A stretch of 64,000 bases of DNA from Cryptomeria japonica (Eukaryota; Streptophyta; Pinopsida; Cupressales; Cupressaceae). The position numbers and the translations under genes were made by a program. Within the stretch, counting starts at the first letter, position 1. Each line of letters starts with the position of its first letter. Location: the NCBI RefSeq assembly GCF_030272615.1, contig NC_081407.1:434406730-434470729 (forward strand), given 5' to 3'. The notes beneath the pieces were generated by a model. The model had not been told where the DNA came from. It searched no databases and saw nothing but the letters and a program-made list of their open reading frames with translations. Below, piece by piece: positions 1-13,476 of this stretch.

Positions 1-3000
1 ATAGCTTCCCATCATCCATTGATGCATAAAATTCCGCTTCCTTGGTCAAATCCATACCATTCACTATACCTTTTATCATACCCTCTTCAAATTTAGGCAC
101 TACACAATTTATTATTTCACTCTGAGCTATCCCCTTCCAAAATTGAAACCACTTCAAACCAACCCTATCAACCACCCAAACCTAAACCTACATCTCTATT
201 AGCATCTCTTCCCTAATATAAGTTCATCCCAATCACTCCTACATTCTTAGAATCATATATTTTCTTCACCCACTCCATCATCTTTCCTTTAAAGAGACCT
301 CTTACAAGAAAATATCAATGACATAGTAGAGAAATTACAATCCATTTCCCTCCTCCAACTACATTCTCACTAACTTCACTTACCTCCCCTTTTTCCTAAA
401 CCATTCCCATGTTCCCTTAGCTCTTCTGATATTCCTTTCCCTACTTCAACCCTTCCATCTAGAACCATGTCTCCACAACCTCTTCTTGTCACTATACTTG
501 AACATCACCACTCTTCTATATTATACTATTCTCCCCTTATCCATCAATTATTTATGGGTCTTCGCACCTCTGAATATATGGGATGTGCTAAGGACATTAG
601 GCTTATTTTTATAAATTTTTATTTTCAAACTCCTTTCCCTCATGAGATTCTTTTTGTCTTGGTTGTGTATTTACTTGCCCTTCTTGGTGTGACACCACCT
701 CTATTGTCAAATATTCATGGAACTATTCATTTTGACCAATATTTCCAACGGGTTACTCCTTTATCTCCCATTAATTTATTTATACCTTGATGGATATTCA
801 TTTATCCACTCTATAAATGCACCAACATCCCTTAATAATCATAATTAGGCCGAAGAATAGTTGTTAGATGATCAATGAATGCCTAGTGTCTTGTATTTTT
901 GTATGCTTGTTTGGCTTGGAAGTCCTTTGTCGCTTCTATAAGGATACATATACTAGATGAACATGCATTGTGTATTTCTTCCATTTATTTCTATTTTTTC
1001 ATCATTTGTTCTTTTCACTCATCTTGCGGATGATATGCAATGTTTCACATAGACTTTCATAAACCTTGTTGACCTAATTGGAGACAATTATTGATACATT
1101 CTGTTTTTTGTACTATTTTTTTTCCATGTGATCATTATTCCATACATTTGAGGGATGAAAACATGTCACTATATACCATACCATATGATAAAAATAAATA
1201 TATGTTGGCCCCTAAACACAAATATCCCTTTATGTATTCACTTCCATGAATTTTCCCACCTTCCTTCTATACCAACCTTTCTTCATTCCTTCATGGAACC
1301 CTTCTATCCATTATACTATTTTTCACCTCTACTTTATTCTTCTCATGTAATAAAATGAGGAATCTAGACTACTTAAACCCTCTTATCATCCAAGCACATC
1401 TCTCCTATGTCCCCCCCTTCCTTACTTTCTCACATTACCTTTCAAATTTTATCTTCCTCTTATCAACAAATTATTGGTTGTACTGCTCTTTCTCCTCACA
1501 ACATTTCCTCACCATAATTTTATATTCATCTTATCAGTGTAATCATTTATTGCCCTTGTATTTTTCATCCCAAATTTCCTCTCACTAAAGTTCTACACAC
1601 TTCTTATCAATCTAAAAGTTGAATTTACACTAATCTTTTTCTCTCTCATAAAACTTTGGTCTTTCCCCTTGAAAAATCATTGAGAATACCTATATAATTT
1701 TATCCTTCATCAAGACCATCCCGTCCTCTAATATATATTTCAAAATATCAAAGCAAACTATTTACACTTCTTGAAACATATTCTTTAGAGTGTATTATGT
1801 GTAATGTACATTTATTTTTTCTCCTGATTCTTTTAGGTACACCTTTACACCTCCATCATAAATACCAAAAAAAATCTCTCTTCAATGCATTCCAAACATT
1901 CACTATCATCATATTATACATTTTTCTCACCTCTCAAACAAATACACTTCAAGTTGGTGCCTTTCCTTTTAATAAACATTCCACATTCCCTATGCATTGA
2001 CACACTTAAGTAAACCTTCCTTCATTTTCCACCCCTCAATAATCCACCTTTTATTGTACATTTCCTTTATATCTCTTTAGTTCACATCTTCCCTTTCAAT
2101 ACAAATAATATTTCAACTCTTTTCTATCTCTTTTATCCTTAAGATGATTACTTTTGTCCCCTTAAAGAATCATTTTAATGGGGGCATATACTCTATGCCT
2201 TCTATTAGTTATACAATCTTTAACCACAATATATTGTTATCTAAGCCACAATGTTTATACATTTCGCCCCCATTCCACAATATTTTTATTGTTTCCTCCA
2301 AACCACAATAATAATTTTTGCATTCGATCCATATAAGTTATATTTAGGTCTTTGAGCCACCTTTTTAAATTAGATAGTTAGTGACAGAGTAATGATAGGC
2401 TAAGTGATTTATTTTTGTCACAACATTGATAATTTTTCCAAAAGCCATCTTTTTAGAATCATACAACAACAAAGTAATTCTACAAAGTTTAAAGTAATTA
2501 TAACTTGAGTACAACGTAATTCTTGAGTATCTAATCCTCTTTATGATTCCTAGTAGCAAAGTATGCTAGTCTAAGAATCATACATCACTCTCTTCTAATT
2601 ATACCCTCCTATATTTTACACACTTCTCTTATTTCTACGTGAATATTTATCATCTTTATCTATGAAAATCTGGTTTTCTATTATGTATTTAATTTTCTAG
2701 AATTTATAGTACAAATACATATTATTGATCTTGATTATGATGAATTAGCATTCATTTTGTGGATAAATTTTCTAACATATTTGTTTTTCAAAGGTGGTGT
2801 ATTTTTATTAACATATCTATTTTGTATATTTAAAGCTAAAGTACAAGAAATCCAACCTACAAAGATGTAGCAAATCATTTTTATATATCTAAAATATTTA
2901 CTCTTTAAGAAGATATCTTTAATAAATTTTCTATATACGAATTTTAGCAGAGGTTTTGCTAGATTGACATAAACTTGTTAAAAGTGGGAAAATGTAATGT

Positions 3001-3155
3001 CTAAAATTATATTCCTCACAACTTCTACATTGTTAGTTAAACTAAATTACTTCCCACACCCATAGAAATTCTTCAATCATTCTTAGCCAAACACACTATC
3101 CTTGCACCTAATACAAGGATGCACAAATTTATGTTGCAATTTATAATTTTATCAA
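1..3155. other. AT-rich, pyrimidine-biased decayed DNA, no gene recognised
   Basis: The plus strand is strongly C+T-rich for about the first 2.1 kb, so the minus strand is purine-rich. The open frames here are short and of low complexity. On the minus strand a frame stays open from 181 to the left edge and contains WFQFWKGIAQSEIINC and FYASMDDGKL; a nearby stretch (roughly 470-220, -) also looks mildly coding-like. This could be the eroded end of a retroelement or gene lying to the left. From about 2100 to 3155 the sequence is plain AT-rich with nothing I can name. Confidence 0.4.
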
Positions 3156-3206
3156 ATGTCATATTTTCTAGGTATAACGTGTGTAATAAAGGTATTACTA
3201 AAAAAG

Positions 3207-5385
3207 ATGGCTCACAACATGCAAAAAATTGCAGTAAATCAAAGAAGGGCTTTCAATCAAGTTCAATCGAGAGATCCTGCTCGAGTTGGTGATGGGCATT
3301 CTGTAAACAGATTTGAAGTTCTGGGCCGTTATCCTCCCTCTGCCCTAGGGGTAAATTTTATGAAGAAAAATCATGGGAACCTCCCTTCTGCGTTGAATAA
3401 CTTCGGGAGGGAACGACGACCTCAAAATTTGCATTTTGGATTTAGAAATAGAAGGAAAAATAATCAAGGATGGCATATAGCTAAGGGAAAAAAAGAATGA
3501 AGGGCATTGAACGCTCAAGATAGGGTTGATAAAAAAGACAGGGAAGGAAATTTTATTAGGAGAAATCTGGGTGACCGAGTGTGGATTGCTCCTATCACTT
3601 CAATGATCCCTAGTTGCGCTTCTGGAGCCAATCTGATAGACTGATACCCCTAGGAGAGAAGCAGAGCCATGAAAGTCGAGCGGATCAAATCCTGGGAAAT
3701 AGAATTCGCAAATCACATGAAAAATTCAGGAATCATAAGCCCTGACATATGTTTAATCACTAGCCAAGGCAATACAATAGGAAATCTACGCCTGAAGCAC
3801 ACATTTGGCAGAATAGAACAAAAGAAGAAAACCCTAGGCCTATGGGCGATGGAAATAATTCCAATCTGGTAATCAAAGAATAAAAATATGCCAAGGGTTT
3901 GAGGGACCATTGCAGGAAATTTGGTCTTTTTGCCAAGTGGTGCGGGAAAGGACAACCTGCTGAAACAATTGCAAGCTGGTGGGAACAAACATACGCAGTC
4001 CAGGTAAGTATTACTGCTCTCCCTAATGATTTTATTTATATTGATTGCACAAAGGAGGCCTTAAAACATGAATTGTTAGCTGGGGATTATGTTTTTTATC
4101 AGAGTTATAACTTCATATTCATTGATTGGCTGCCGAATTTTAACCTTAGCTCACATAAATTCCAGAAGATGTCAAAATGGATAAGACTCAGAAACCTACC
4201 TGTTGAGTTTATGCATTCTCAAGTATTATTTAAACTTGGAGATAAACTAGGAGGTTTTGTAGGCTTGGAAGAGGAATGGACACGCACTTCAGATCTAAAA
4301 ATGCTAGTTTACATAGAGATTAATTTAACTCAATTAAAAACCATAGAGTTTATTACAACAAATATTAGATACCGCATAGAACCTAGATTTTATATTGGTC
4401 CTCTGTCTGATAACATTGCATATAGACTAAGTAACCCCTCTATCAATAGAAGTAAGAGCCCAACCTATGCATCGCCCATAAAGGATAAAGGAGTCAACAT
4501 CAACTTTAACAATAAGATGGGGGGCTCCATTATAAACGTTAGTCAATCTGAGTAGGAAGTTGCTATCAATCATCATTGTAGAACAACTGAGATTATGGAT
4601 GAAAGATTGCAAAACAAACCTTCTTTACTAATGATCCCTATAGAAGGCAATACGATAATTGATAAAAATGAGGTCTTGCAAGTGACTGAAGCAACTAAAG
4701 AGAATATGGAGATGTCCCTTACTTTGGAAAACAAAATCCCACTGCCAATAGAAGATGTAGCAAGAACTACACAACAAAATGACCCAAGCATGCTATGGGC
4801 TCTTGAAAAGACTGAGAATGAAGGGATATTGGATGTGGACACAACTGTTAATGTAATGTCCACAACATTTAATAACCAAATGCCTGTAGAAGAAGTGGAG
4901 AAGGCTAAAGAGAGGGATTAAAAAGACAAGAAAATTAAGGAAACTATGCTTGAGGAAGGTGAGAAGGATGAGAATGACATTAATTTGACAATGAACCAAA
5001 TATGCAATGAGGTAGTTAGTAATCTTATGGATAAGTTTGTGGAGCAAATTGTTGATGAGGATGAAATGGCTCTGCAAAAACAGTTACTAATTGCAAAAAT
5101 TTTGGAATTGGGGGAGATGATGAACAAGAAAAGATAGATGAAGCAGAGATGATGATAGAGCTAAATAACAAGGAGAATGAAGGAGCTGTTGAAACCCTAG
5201 GAATTGCACAAATTGAATCTGGAAAAGAAACCCTTGATAGTGCCAAGCAAAATAAGAAGAAAGGAAGAAAATCCATGTCTGAACTAAGAATTAAAGATGG
5301 GTCAGCAGAGGGCCAGACTAAACTGACTTCTATGTTTTATGTTGGGAAGGGGAAGGTCCTTCCTGAAGAGCCATGGAGCTCATAA
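3207..5385 (+). pseudogene. LINE ORF1 (DUF4283 nucleic-acid-binding protein), broken
   Basis: ORF1 of plant LINEs encodes the protein that packages the element RNA. The N-terminal part (3207-3500) is basic and low in complexity. The DUF4283-like core lies at 3899-4420: it contains ASWWEQTYAVQVSITALPND, then a KWIRLRNLPVEF motif typical of the domain, then GDKLGGFVGLEEEW. Downstream (4595-5385) is a long acidic, coiled-coil-like tail ending in KVLPEEPWSS. The pieces lie in at least three frames with stops near 3498, 3870, 4553, 4919 and 5135, so it is a pseudogene. The final stop (5383-5385) overlaps the ORF2 start by 13 bases. Confidence 0.8.
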
Positions 5386-6053
5386 CTTGGAATATTAGAT
5401 GCAACATATCATAAAGCGTTGCATTATAATAACTAAATCAAATATCATAATGATACAAGAAACTAAACTTAACACAAAGGACATTGATACATTTAGAAAA
5501 AGACTACACATCATGGAATTGGAAGGCTCCCCAACAAACAGAGCCTCTGGGGGACTAGCAGTGATATGGGATCCTAGATTTGTCTCTTTCACTAAGGATA
5601 GGTGTCAAGGAAACTGGATGAGCGGATGGGTTAAGAGCATTAAGAACAATTTGCATTTCCTCCTTATAAATGTTTATGGTCCGACACAGAACAGGGACAA
5701 AAGATTGGTGTGGAGTGAAATAGAACAATATCTGCGATCAATACCAAACTAGATCTGTATTTTAGGAGGGGACTTTAATGCCATAATTAATCATATTGAG
5801 AAATGGGGAGGGAGCCAAAAAGTATCTCAATCTGCCACTGATTTTAAGGACTGGGTCAATAAAAACAGTTTTATGGAAATTAAAACTGCTAGAGATTCAT
5901 TAACATGGAATAACAGGAGGAGAGGATTTAGTAACATAGCAGAGAAATTAGACAGGTTCTTTCTTAAGGGAAGTTTGATTGACTTCCCTTATATCCTATT
6001 TGCATAAATTCTTCCCATATTTGGATCGAATCATTTTCCAGTTTAGTTGACCA
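5373..6053 (+). pseudogene. LINE ORF2, AP-like endonuclease domain
   Basis: This domain nicks target DNA to prime reverse transcription. ORF2 starts at ATG 5373 (MELITWNIRC), overlapping the ORF1 stop. Recognisable motifs follow in order: IQETKL near 5452 with the catalytic Glu, a VYGPTQNRDKR stretch near 5675, GGDFNAI near 5765, SLTWNNRRRG near 5895, KLDRF near 5945, and SNHFPV near 6025, where the usual family motif is SDHFP. The Asp-to-Asn change in the last motif, an in-frame TAG at about 5751 and a frame change near 5400 argue that it is inactive. Confidence 0.8.
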
Positions 6054-7450
6054 TCATAAAAGACACTAGGCCCAAAAGATGCCCTTTTAAGTTTGAACAA
6101 ATATGGCTGAAAGATGATAAAGTACTAGAGCTAATAGAGCAATGGTGGAAGGAGGCAGATATTTCAGGATCTAAGTCATTCAGGGTAGTTAACAAATTAA
6201 AAATAGTAAAAAACAAATTGTTGCTATGGAATAAAAATCACTTCAGCAACATCTTTGAGTCAAAGGTAAAATTAGAAGAAGAAATATAAAAGGTTAATAA
6301 TGCGGTAATTGAAAAGGGAATGGATGCTCTATCTTAGAGAAAAGGGGTTATTAGCTAAATATGAAGATATCTTAGCCAAGGAAGAAATTTTTCGATGTCA
6401 GAAGTCTAGAGAAACATGGCTAAATGCAGGGGATAAGAACACAAAATTCTTTGATAATAGATCCAAACATAGAACTATTAACAAAATAACCAAGATCAAA
6501 ACTGGTTATGGAATTAGTATGGAGGACCCTAATCAGATTGCAATTGAGGCTGTAAGGTATTATGAGAATATTCTAAATAACTAGGAGGGATCTAATTTGG
6601 GTAACCAGAATAACATTCTTGCAAATATCTCAAAGATTATATCAGAAGAACAGAACAAGAGTTTAGTGGCTAGATTTTGTAAGGCTGAGATCGAAGCAAC
6701 ACTAATGCAAATGAACCCAGACAAGGCACCAGGACTGGATGGGTTCCCAGCCTTCTGCATCTCATAGGTGATGAGGTAACCAAGGCCTTGGAAGGGGTGA
6801 GGAACTCATGAAGTATTCTCAAGGATATTAAAAAATAATTTCTTATCCCTTATACCCAAGAAAGACAAATCAGAAAGTTTTGATGATTTTAGGCGAATAG
6901 CACTATGTAATACTATTTATAAATTATTCACTAAAACCATAGCAAATAGAATACAAAAGTTGCTCCCTTTCTTAATTAGTGTGGAGCAGACGGGCTTTTT
7001 CCTAGGGAGGTCTATATATGATGGGGTTATCATAGCCCAAGAAGACATTCATTCTATTAAGCAGAATGGTGATCTGAGCATGCTAATTAAGCTAGACATC
7101 AAGAAGGCCTATGATAAGGTGGAATGACACTTCCTTTGCAAATGCTTGGAAGCCTTTGGCTTCGCTAGACAATCGATCAACCTAATCTTTGAATGTATTT
7201 CCACTCCAAAAATGTCACTCCTTGTAAATGGCACCCTAGAAGGTTTTTTCAGTATATCCAGAGGATTGAGACAGGGAGATCCTATATCTCCCTTCTTATT
7301 CATCATTATGGCATAATCTCTAGGTAGATCTATAACGAAAGCTAGAGAAATGAATATTGTTAAGGGTATCAAAATAACTAGTGAGTTAGACCCTACCAAA
7401 CACCAACGATTTGTTGATGACACCATGTTGTATGGCTAAGGAGGGAGACA
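6047..7450 (+). pseudogene. LINE ORF2, reverse transcriptase domain
   Basis: After a linker (6047-6584) the reverse transcriptase shows the plant LINE series: MNPDKAPGLDGFPA (6712-6753), LIPKKDKSESFDDFRRIALC (6850 on), TGFFLGRSIYDG (about 6990), KLDIKKAYDKVEW (about 7090), RGLRQGDPISPFLF (about 7262) and a catalytic box reading RFVDDTMLYG (about 7407) instead of the commoner YADD. The two catalytic aspartates are still present. Stops at 7125 (TGA, probably from a Trp codon), 7316 and 7437, plus frame changes near 6584 and 6800, make it non-functional. Confidence 0.87.
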
Positions 7451-9000
7451 AGAAGCACAAGCATTTAAAAATATACTTGACTCCTATACTAAGGCCACAC
7501 GACAAGAAATTAGCAAGGAAAAGTGAGAAATATTTTTCTTTAATACTGATTTGAACACGGAAAATGCAATATGCAATATTTTGAACTTTAAAAAAGGCAA
7601 ACTGCCATGCAAATACCTTGGGCTGCCCCTAGATAAAGGTTGTAGGTCCAAAAAATTATGGGATCAGATGGTGTCTTGAATAAAGAATATAACATAATCT
7701 TGGAAAGGTAGATGGCTCTCCTCTGCAGGAAGAGCAACTATGTTTAAATTAGTACTATCTACAATGGCAATCTATCAATTGTCTTCCATAAATTTCCCTA
7801 CAACAAAGAAGGAGGAATTGAACAAACACCTGAGAACTTTCTTCTGGCATGGAAAAGGGGAAAAAAATAAAATCTCATTGTTAGCATGGGACAAGGTATG
7901 TAGGCCCAAGGAGGAAGGGGGTGCTGGAATTAAAAGTATTAAGAAACAGAGTAAGGATTTAGGTGCTAAACTAATATGGAGAATGTACATAAACCCTAAT
8001 TTAAAATGGGCTAAAATCCTAAGTCACAAATACCTGAATAACAATGATTCAACTAGTATTTTTCAGGATTGTATCCCCTCCAAGGGGCTCATGTATATGG
8101 AACTTTATGTTAGATTGTAGAAGCACTATTATTGAGAAATTAACTTCGAACCTTGGCAATGGAGAATATGCCTTGTTCTGGTCAGACTCTTGGGGTGGTT
8201 ATACAACTATAGAAAGACTATCCAACTTTGAAAACTCTAGAACCCTCTTGGAAACTTGGTGGGGAAAACATGTTAAGGATTACATTGAAGTAGTGGATGA
8301 GGAAATTGCTAAAGGTTGGAGATGGAAATATTTGACTGACATTGACATCCCAGTCAGGGAGAAAGAGGAGCTCACTGCGATCCTCAGAAATAGGAATATT
8401 ACCTTCCATTCAGGTGTGGATAGACTGGTTTGGGATGGATCGAAATATGGAGACTATAGCACTAAGGATGGATATGACTACCTTGTTAGTAGACAACTAA
8501 GACCCAAGACAAATATCCCTCTGGAATTATGTTGGGATAAGAATTGTTCACCTAAGGCCGACATGTTTTCATGGTTGGCTTTACAAAACAGGATCCTAAC
8601 AGCTGACAGGTTTAGAAAAATAGGATATGAGGGACCAAGCAGATGCCCGTTATGTGAAGAGGAAGCAGGGAATGAAGACCACATATTACTAACTTGTAAG
8701 TTCTCTAACCAATGTTGGATGTGGTTATGCAACAAGTTGGGATGGAGCTCAACCTTGCCAAAATCCATCTTGAGTATGTTCCAAGCTTGACCTGTCATAA
8801 AGAAAAGCTGCTTGTATGGTAGTCTATGGATAGTAGCACCCTCTATTATTATCTGGGAGTTATGGAAGGAGAGAAATAGATGATTATTCAAGGATAAGAA
8901 GATGGGTTGGGAACAACTAACAAATAAAGTTGAGGTTGCCATCATTGAAATTGTGAATAGCAAGATTATGAGTCAACAAAAGATGGTAGCCAAGATGACT
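7451..9000 (+). pseudogene. LINE ORF2, connection region and zf-RVT domain
   Basis: The stretch runs from the thumb-like region (LPCKYLGLPL near 7610 and WKGRWLSSAGRATM near 7700) through 7740-8120 to a long open piece at 8044-8790. The latter holds the zf-RVT signature: CWDKNCSPKADMFSWLALQN near 8530, then CPLCEEEAGNEDHILLTCKF near 8645, with the paired Cys and His-Cys ligands intact. This domain normally sits between reverse transcriptase and RNase H. One frame change near 8060 separates the two longest pieces. Confidence 0.82.
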
Positions 9001-9099
9001 TAGTGGGATGAGCAGATGAGCGGCAGATGGATTGGGTTAAAGATTCCTCCTTATGTAGGGCCTGGAGCTGAGCAAAATAAATGAAAAAAGAGCAGAATG

Positions 9100-9525
9100 T
9101 GTATGGCAGCCTCCTAAGAGGGGGTGGTTCAAGCTCAACTTTGATGGTGCATCACGTGGTAATCTAGGTCAAGTAGGCATAGATAGTTGTCTTCATAATT
9201 TAGAAGGGACAGAAGTGGCAAGGTATGCAAAATCAATTGGTATTGAGACTAATAAATTGGCTGAGTTGATGGCCCTTGTGGAAGGGCTTTTGATGTGTAA
9301 AGACATGAGGGTGGAGAAAGTGGCCATTGAAGGAGATTCTGTAATTGTGATCAATACATTAAGAAATGGATCTATGCCAAACTAGAGGCTTAATGCAATA
9401 CTCACAAGAGCTCTGTACTTAGCTCAATCATTTAAGAAGACAACATTCAACCACATATATAGAGAGGGCAACTCCCGAGCAGATGAACTAGTGAATAAGG
9501 GTGCAGATGGGAACACCATAATGTA
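9100..9525 (+). pseudogene. LINE ORF2, RNase H domain
   Basis: RNase H degrades the RNA strand after first-strand synthesis. The reading PKRGWFKLNFDGASRGNLGQ (from about 9113) gives the first catalytic Asp. It is followed by NKLAELMALVEGLLMCKD with the Glu, KVAIEGDSVIVINTLRNGS with the second Asp, and HIYREGNSRADELVNKGADG with the terminal Asp motif. One in-frame TAG lies near 9383. RNase H at the end of ORF2 is a known property of several plant L1 lineages. Confidence 0.83.
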
Positions 9526-9804
9526 ATGAGGGAGCATGGTGAGAATCTCAAATCCTTGGCAAGGTCAAGAAAAATGGGAGAATATGGCAAACACAAAAAA
9601 ACTAGATAATTGGTTGAGGTGAGAGAAATATAGATAAACATTCGTATAGGGGTATAGGGGATAGCAACTTGCATCAACAAGGGAAGACACAAACACACAC
9701 CTCCTTATAAAACTAGTTATCCTAAGTAATATTAGCAATTTAGCTGATCTTGGTAGGATTATAGGTTGGTTTTTATTATCTCTGGCTCTGTTCTTATGGT
9801 CAGG

Positions 9805-12119
<2,315 letters not shown>

Positions 12120-12380
12120 TGAAGTATTGAGGTTTGCAACACAAGAACACACAAGATAAAAAAGGAAACAAGACACCTTCCACAAACAAGAGTAGCAAGA
12201 CAAGTTTGCCATACTTCTCAAAGTAAATAGTACAAAATGAATAAAAAAACATGAATAGTTTCTTTATGGAAATACAAGAGAGACCTAATCTATAATTAGT
12301 GAACTGAAAATAACTCAAAGAAGTCGTAAGTGAGCTTAACTTAATTATGGCATATTTTTTAAATATAGAATGCATCAACA
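12120..12380 (-). mobile_element. Short LTR of a Copia-like element (3' LTR, minus strand)
   Basis: On the minus strand a polypurine tract (CTTAAGCGGGGG, at 12381-12392) abuts a sequence beginning TGTTGATGCATTC, which is how plant Copia elements enter their 3' LTR. The matching end, reading CTTCA on the minus strand, falls at 12120, giving a repeat of about 261 bp. No second copy was found, because the region to the right is interrupted by the insertion at 13477. Boundaries are therefore inferred from terminal TG and CA only. Confidence 0.45.
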
Positions 12381-13476
12381 CCCCCGCTTAAGAGAAACTT
12401 AGGGAGAAGTAAAAAAACTCTAAATGTAAATGCATGAAATGCAATGAATGACTGCTGACAACTAAAAGTCTAATGAGATGCTCATGTACAAGGAAATGAA
12501 ATATCTTACGATTGGAGGAAAGAAGAAAACCACATGTGAGAAAAATCCCCTCCAAAAGAGAATTAAATAAATGCACTAGTGAACAAAAGATAGGATTTGA
12601 TGTGACCCCCTAAGAATTGCTTATATAACATACACACAATGAATGTCCCCCCCATAAAAGAAAAAAAATAAGGAAACAAATCCCCCAATAAAGAAGTAGC
12701 TCTTGTCCTAATGATGAAAGCTTGAATATAGAACATGATCCAATGCCTACAAACAACATTTATCCCCTTAGGAAGAAAGAAATCCATTGGTGATTTGAGA
12801 AGTCGTTCCGATAAACTAGAAGAATCAAGAAACAAAATCCAAATGATGTGTGCCTCTGAAAACTTTTGAAATGTCCTCCTAGCAAAATGAGATGTTGTCA
12901 ATCTAGAAAATTGTGAAGATTGATGTAGAACAAGATCCAAAGATGATAAAGATGGGTTAACACTTATGAGGTTCTCAACAGAGAGCGAATGTCCTCAAAA
13001 TAATCCTCCAAATTTGCAATATGAAACTCCATAAACAAGGATGATATGTCTCCAAGATACGTATCCCAAGTAGCCATATCTGTAAGTAATGAAGTTGCAC
13101 TAACAACACTGATGATGTTGTCAACAAAGAGGATATGAATGTACTCAAAATAATCCTCCAAATCTGCAATATGAGACTCCACAAACAAAGACAATATGTC
13201 TACAATATATGAATCAAAAGTAACCATTTTTGGAAGATGATAGATGTATTGTTGCACTGAATTAATGGGGGGCCAAAGATGTATTAATACCAAGTTGGTC
13301 AAGAACAATAGATGATTAAGTTTGGGTTTCAATGTGAGGAGTTGTAAGTGACAGACAAACCTCTAATCCATTGAGACATGAAATACTTTTGATATACTCA
13401 AACATCTAAAAGTACCATTATCATAGGGCATAGAATTTGTATGTACAAGGGGAATGAGACAATCTGCTACAAGATC
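12381..13476 (-). mobile_element. Internal segment of the short-LTR element, with a 150-bp duplication
   Basis: This stretch lies inside the putative LTR and shows no gag or pol motifs. Minus-strand frames at 12563-12940 and 12964-13332 are open but unrecognised. A tandem duplication of period about 150 bp covers roughly 12970-13265, seen in the DNA and in the minus frame as SLFVESHIADLEDYFEYIHI and SLFMEFHIANLEDYFEDIRS. It may be the body of a non-autonomous element. The right edge is set by the Copia insertion at 13477. Confidence 0.35.

Larger units (their letters stand above)
3160..9540 (+). mobile_element. L1-type LINE retrotransposon, nearly full length, inactivated
   Basis: In order on the plus strand are a DUF4283-type ORF1, an AP-endonuclease, a reverse transcriptase, a zf-RVT zinc-binding region and an RNase H domain. 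This is the layout of plant L1-clade LINEs that have acquired RNase H. No terminal repeats flank it. Many in-frame stops and several frame changes show it is dead. The 5' end is placed just before the first ORF1-like methionine (about 3207) and the 3' end after RNase H. I found no clear poly(A) tail or target-site duplication, so both ends are approximate; the microsatellite at 9808 may lie at or just beyond the tail. Confidence 0.88.

Noticed and set aside
467..790. 107-codon open frame on the plus strand
   Set aside because: Low-complexity, Leu/Ile/Pro/His-rich translation from pyrimidine-rich DNA; no motif, and typical of chance frames in such composition.
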